From positions 62,001-126,000 of the forward strand of contig BQKZ01000114.1 in assembly GCA_036244855.1 (NCBI GenBank): a stretch of DNA of 64,000 nucleotides. The letters are read 5' to 3'. Source of the DNA: Temnopleurus reevesii. Taxonomy: Eukaryota > Echinodermata > Echinoidea > Temnopleuroida > Temnopleuridae. Below the pieces are notes generated by a model. It had not been told where the DNA came from. It saw nothing but the letters and a program-made list of their open reading frames with translations, and ran no database searches. Of the stretch, positions 60,012 through 64,000 are shown piece after piece. Each line of letters opens with the position of its first letter. The stretch's first letter is position 1. The translations under genes and the position numbers were made by a program.

Positions 60012-60120
60012 GCACTTTGCCTACATCATGTGCATCGGAAAGAGCAAGTTCCAGTGTCACGTGTTTGCGTGTGAGCACTCCGCTGGGGGTCTAGCCAAGG
60101 CAGTCGAGGCAGCATGCAAG
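60012..60120 (+). CDS. APBB2: APBB exon h: PTB2 last strands and helix start
   Basis: This 109-nt exon (phase 2 to 0) has acceptor TGTATTTTCCAG and donor TGCAAG|GTATG. It encodes (R)HFAYIMCIGKSKFQCHVFAC, then EHSAGGLAKAVEAACK. This gives the HxFAxIM strand, the F-x-CHVF strand and the start of the C-terminal amphipathic helix, as in all Fe65 PTB2 domains. Two partial copies of its 5' end lie upstream. Confidence 0.96.
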
Positions 60121-61656
60121 GTATGTCTAGAAATCTCATTCCTATATCAGGCCATTCCGCGACGTGCGTGACTAAAATAATTACAAATCTTCAATTAAAT
60201 CAGGACATCATGTCATAAAGGTTTGCGATTGATTGCTGATTTGATAGAGTGATTCTGATTTGTCACTGGTGAGGCTATTGAAAGATCTTGATTGGCCAGT
60301 TTCATTAGCAACCAATTGCAACATTTTTGTTATAAGCCCCTGATCCCTAGAAATACTAAGATTAATACTAATTTATTTTTGTAATCTCTCATCAGAAAAT
60401 CTTTCTTGGAGTCCACAATAGCCAAGTTTAGTGTGAGTGGTCAAAAGGGATAATAGATTTGAGTGACTTCATACAAAAACTTTAGATTTTGAACTAAAAT
60501 ATCATCTCAAAGTTCCTGTGAATTTTATAATATGGGTATGGATCTGTCGATATGACAAAATTTTATGACTATATTTGATTGAAGATTTGTCACTTTTTCA
60601 GTCATACACATGACCAAGAATTGCCAAGTAAATAATGTATGGGGTATTTGTATATAGAATACCTACATTCAAGCCCCTCTTTTAGGAAAAAAAAATCAAA
60701 ATTTTCAAAGGCCAGATCATATTTCTTCCTATCAGTGAAAGGGCAAATTAATCATTTTCATACAGTTCATGAAACATCCCCACAGATATTTTGTTTTACA
60801 CCTTTACCATTTTCTATGCACAAATAATTTTGTTCATTTGCATACCATGAATGGCATATAACAGAAAAAATCATTTGCTGCATGTATGTACTGTAGCACA
60901 TAAATCATTTTAATCTGTGAAATTTAAGTGAAAACAATAAGTCAAGTTAGACTTCGTTTATGAACTATTATAAAATGTTCTTTTATAACTTTTGATATTA
61001 TTTATGTACCTAAAAATCTTAACATTCATCTTGAAATTGTAAACTCACAATCATCATATTATGGGATTAATATTTATTTCTATAAGGAATTCAAAGTTAA
61101 GATGTATTGAATTTTCATTCTGACAATTGGTAAGTCAAAAACATTGTCATTTTTGTTTTTAAGCATTGAAGTACTCATGTAGAAGAATGAGTTTTAATCC
61201 GTTACCAATAAAATAAAATTTCAATATTATATTTTTTTATGTAATATAAGTCCTCTTTATTAATTGCTATAAAATCTCATATCTGAAGGAGGGTCCCACA
61301 CATTGCAAGCGGTATCTTTCTTTAAATATGAAGTGACCTGTTTTTTTATATTTTATTATTGTATTTCTTTTGTACAGGGCCCCCAGCTAGAACAGTACTT
61401 TGAGTACTGACGGGGCTACCCGGTTGAATTAAGATTTAATAAATAAATAAATAACAAAAATAATGATAATACAAATTAATCATTTAATGTTAGATTGCCA
61501 CATCAAAATGTTAAGGCTAACATTGTGAATATTGCATTCTACTGGCAGGTGTTTCATTTTTTCAATATTTGTTGTGCAAATTTTCCACTGCAAATAAAGC
61601 CCTTGTAATGTTCCATAATTTTGAAAGCTATTATTTATGTGCCATATATCCCGCAG
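60121..61656. other. Intron, no exon seen
   Basis: AT-rich. A repeat tail at 61378-61455 (GGCCCCCAGCTAGAACAGTA, GACGGGGCTACCCGGTTGAA, (AAAT)n) looks like the 3' end of another retroposon family. Confidence 0.5.
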
Positions 61657-61755
61657 TCCTACCACCGCTCTATCGGAAGCCCAAGAACAGAAACAATTGC
61701 CCTTGAGGTAATACACATTATGAAGAGTGCTGCTAACAAAACCACCAAACATGAC
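61657..61755 (+). CDS. Candidate 99-nt in-frame cassette exon in PTB2
   Basis: An open stretch of 33 codons flanked by ATATATCCCGCAG and CATGAC|GTGAGA starts and ends in phase 0, exactly fitting the phase 0/0 intron between 60120 and 63297. It is more GC-rich than its surroundings. The peptide begins SYHRSIGSPRTETIALEVIH and ends in a Lys/Thr-rich stretch. Inclusion would insert 33 residues inside the PTB2 C-terminal helix, between AACK and LRYQK, which would be unusual for the family. The pyrimidine tract is weak. An internal GAG|GTAATA at 61708 is an alternative donor. I do not recognise the peptide. Confidence 0.25.
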
Positions 61756-63296
61756 GTGAGAAACCCTAAAATTCATCTCCGTGTCATCCGTTTCGAGTCT
61801 CGTCCTTTTTATTTTTCATCTTCTCTCTCCCCCCACCAGAAGGGGCTTTCACATAGCCGATGGGCCTGTACAGCGTGTGTTTGATGAAAAATGATATCAA
61901 ATAAAAAGGGGCTTGAAATTGGGTAAATAGCGATACTAAATCTAAAAAAATGTTGAATTAGAGAAAATTGTAAGAGTAATGGGCAGAATGACATATTTTT
62001 GGTAATTTTGGCACTGTTTTTCTTAATTTGATATCTCGTTTACATCATTTTAAGACATTTTTAAAGTAAATTGATGTTGATACTGACACAATTGCTTTCA
62101 CTGAGCCAGTGAGACAGAAAATTTGTGAAAAAGGACAAAGTTTTTTTTACTAAACTAAAAGAGTTTGTTGATAATATTTACCAGCTATACAGGTTTTCGG
62201 TTTAGTTTGTGAAAAAGCCATGAGAGAGTTTTGGTGCATGCCTGCATAATAATTTGTTGAAAAAAAATATTTTGAGTCGTGGTTGTCGTCCATTTTTGTT
62301 CGGCTGGTGTAATATTAAATTGGGATGGTTCTTCTTTTTAATTTTAATTTGTTCAGTTTTTTTACCAATACAGCACTCCTATTACCTCAATGACAATTAT
62401 ATTGCTAATGCTATGGAAAATATCTGTTCATTAAGTTGCATTTATAAATTTCATTTCGTCCGCTACTCATCCATTAATTTTCAGATATAATTTAGCTTGC
62501 ATTATATCTATATTTCAGTGTATTCTGGTATACATTTTAAAAAGTCCAGTTTCACCTATTGCTTTATAAAGCATGAATTGCCCTAAATATTTCCCATAAA
62601 GCGAGTGGTAAACACTGTATCACCAATCCATCCTCTACTACTTTTTGTTACCTCAGTGACAAAATTTTGTATTTATTTACCAATTACATTTTAATAATGT
62701 TCGTCAAAGTACAAAAAAATTGGTTCTAATATCTTTTTGTAACCATTAATCCATCTCATTGTGACAACATTCAGAATAGTTTTTTTTCAAAGTTTTTTCT
62801 AGCTGGCTGCAAAGAATTGACCCATAATATGAAGGAGGAAAATAATATTGTATTAAGGATATTGTCTGACAATACATGAAGTCCTCACAGATTCAAAACA
62901 ATTTCCCTCTTAAAACCCTTGTTCACTTCGTTTCTCACTGAGCAAACATGTTCGGGAATAGGCTGTATATAACACGATATAAACTATTTTAGAAGAATTA
63001 ACCCGCTTGCGATTGTTGTTTCGGCACAGTTGAATACACGGCATACTGTTCTATTGTCTGTGACCCACTTAACTTTTCGGAAATAGTTTATACCTATGTG
63101 TTGTCTCATAAAAGGTCAGCCAATATATCAGGATTATTATGTAACATTAATAAGCCTGTCATCTTTATTTCTCTTTCTCTCTTTTCTATCACTCTTACTC
63201 TTGCTTCCCCTCTCCGTTCTCTTTTCATCTATTATAATCATTATTGTTCTGTCTGGTTAGCACCCTCATGTGATTATCATTTTCTTTATATTGTAG
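61756..63296. other. Intron, no exon seen
   Basis: AT-rich DNA between the candidate cassette exon and the last exon seen here. Confidence 0.5.
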
Positions 63297-63362
63297 CTGC
63301 GGTATCAGAAGTGTCTGGATGCCAACCCCAAGGGATCCCAAATCAGCTCAGAAAATGGCAAG
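63297..63362 (+). CDS. APBB2: APBB exon i: end of PTB2 helix
   Basis: This 22-codon exon (phase 0 to 0) has acceptor TTATATTGTAG and donor GGCAAG|GTATG. It reads LRYQKCLDANPKGSQISSEN before the final Gly-Lys. LRYQKCLDA is the fixed end of the Fe65 PTB2 helix. The basic C-terminal tail typical of the family (V..R...RGV..L...LK.K) is missing and should be coded 3' of the window. Confidence 0.93.
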
Positions 63363-64000
63363 GTATGATCAATGGTCATGAAATTTTAAGAATAATACAT
63401 GTAGTATAATAATGATAACAGTAATAATAATAATAATAACACTATCTGCGGAAAAAGGGGAATTGGTAAATTGTGTTCTAAAAGGCGAAAAAAGGCGAAA
63501 ATATGAATTTGCTCATAACAGTCACAAAAAAATGAATATTTAAAGAAAAATCATCACAGGGACTTCCTTTTGATGTCTTTAAGTCGTTTATGTATAAAAA
63601 TACAAGTTTGGAATAAATGTGCATTTTTAAAGATTTTTTGAAAATTTGCATCTTTCAAAATTTTATTATTGGGGTGCCCCCATTCCGCAGTTATGCTAAC
63701 AGTAAATATAACTCCCCCAATTTCGCCATTTTTTTCACCCCTATTCCTTGGACTACATGGTATGTTCCGTTTTCTCACCACGTAACAGGACCGCCTCTCC
63801 CACTACATACCGTAGATGGCGCTATTACGTTACTATTTTCCGAGATGTAGCTTGTGAAAACGCTACGACGAAACGATATTTTCGCTGTATTGTGGTTTTC
63901 CCCTTAAGTGCCCATTTTATAGCACAGAAATGTGCCTTATTCCGCAGATAAGCTAATAATAATAATAATGATTATGATAATGATAGTAGTAGTAGTAGTA
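63363..64000. other. Start of the next intron
   Basis: No exon seen. Microsatellites are (AAT)n at 63420-63440 and 63953-63970 and (AGT)n at the window end. The final coding exon must lie beyond 64000. Confidence 0.6.

Larger units (their letters stand above)
15447..63362 (+). other. APBB2: Gene model: Fe65/APBB-family adaptor, partial (9 exons)
   Basis: Nine exons (15447-15608, 16407-16565, 17293-17420, 51100-51353, 54549-54638, 55755-55870, 57448-57515, 60012-60120, 63297-63362) total 1152 nt and join into 384 codons without a stop. All introns are GT-AG and the phases match (0,0,2,1,1,0,2,0). The product has two PTB/PID domains (about residues 59-198 and 246-375) separated by a linker. 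Family knowledge: Fe65 proteins are cytosolic/nuclear adaptors. PTB1 binds LRP1, KAT5/Tip60 and CP2/LSF-type factors, and PTB2 binds the NPxY motif of the APP tail. Wording such as NDIRDT..GIWGEGKDM and [16 protein letters not shown] is closer to vertebrate APBB2 than APBB1. A sea urchin probably has a single pre-duplication gene, so the symbol marks the family. The WW domain, start codon and final exon are not in the window. Confidence 0.93.

Noticed and set aside
1..64000. CRISPR arrays, bacterial operons, rRNA
   Set aside because: The tandem repeats have no short-repeat/unique-spacer structure, and all coding evidence is spliced metazoan; no rRNA or intact tRNA gene was recognised.

Overview
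The window looks like echinoderm (most likely sea urchin) genomic DNA. It is AT-rich and intron-rich, full of microsatellites, short foldback elements and tRNA-derived SINEs, and has no compact ORF blocks. The species is inferred from repeat style and protein similarity, not proven.

Only one gene can be supported, on the plus strand: a member of the Fe65 / APBB family (amyloid-beta precursor protein-binding family B, closest in wording to APBB2). Nine coding exons between 15447 and 63362 join with consistent splice phases into 384 uninterrupted codons (1152 nt): a Ser/Gln/Glu-rich linker, PTB1, a linker with a short polyQ run, and nearly all of PTB2. The WW-domain exons and start codon were not found and probably lie 5' of the window. 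The last coding exon(s) lie 3' of it.

Layout: 1-15446 is 5' intron or upstream DNA with a pyrimidine-rich minisatellite (0.4-2.6 kb), a 1.07 kb segment bounded by single Ns, a 400 bp foldback element and a SINE. 15447-17420 holds three exons (linker and first half of PTB1). 17421-51099 is a 33.7 kb intron made largely of tandem arrays and small DNA elements. 51100-63362 holds six exons (end of PTB1, linker, PTB2).

Two things stand out. First, the 33.7 kb intron splits the codons for Gly-Arg / Asp-Phe exactly where vertebrate Fe65 genes carry a neural 6-nt microexon (Arg-Glu). At 41726-41731 there is an AG|AGAGAG|GT with branch-point-like and pyrimidine-rich sequence upstream, which would insert the same two residues in the right phase. 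Second, each of the seven exons from 16407 to 60120 has one or more local partial copies in an adjacent intron. Some copies differ mainly at synonymous sites, and some keep a working-looking acceptor or donor. This pattern of exon ends caught inside tandem duplications is the strongest unexplained structure here.
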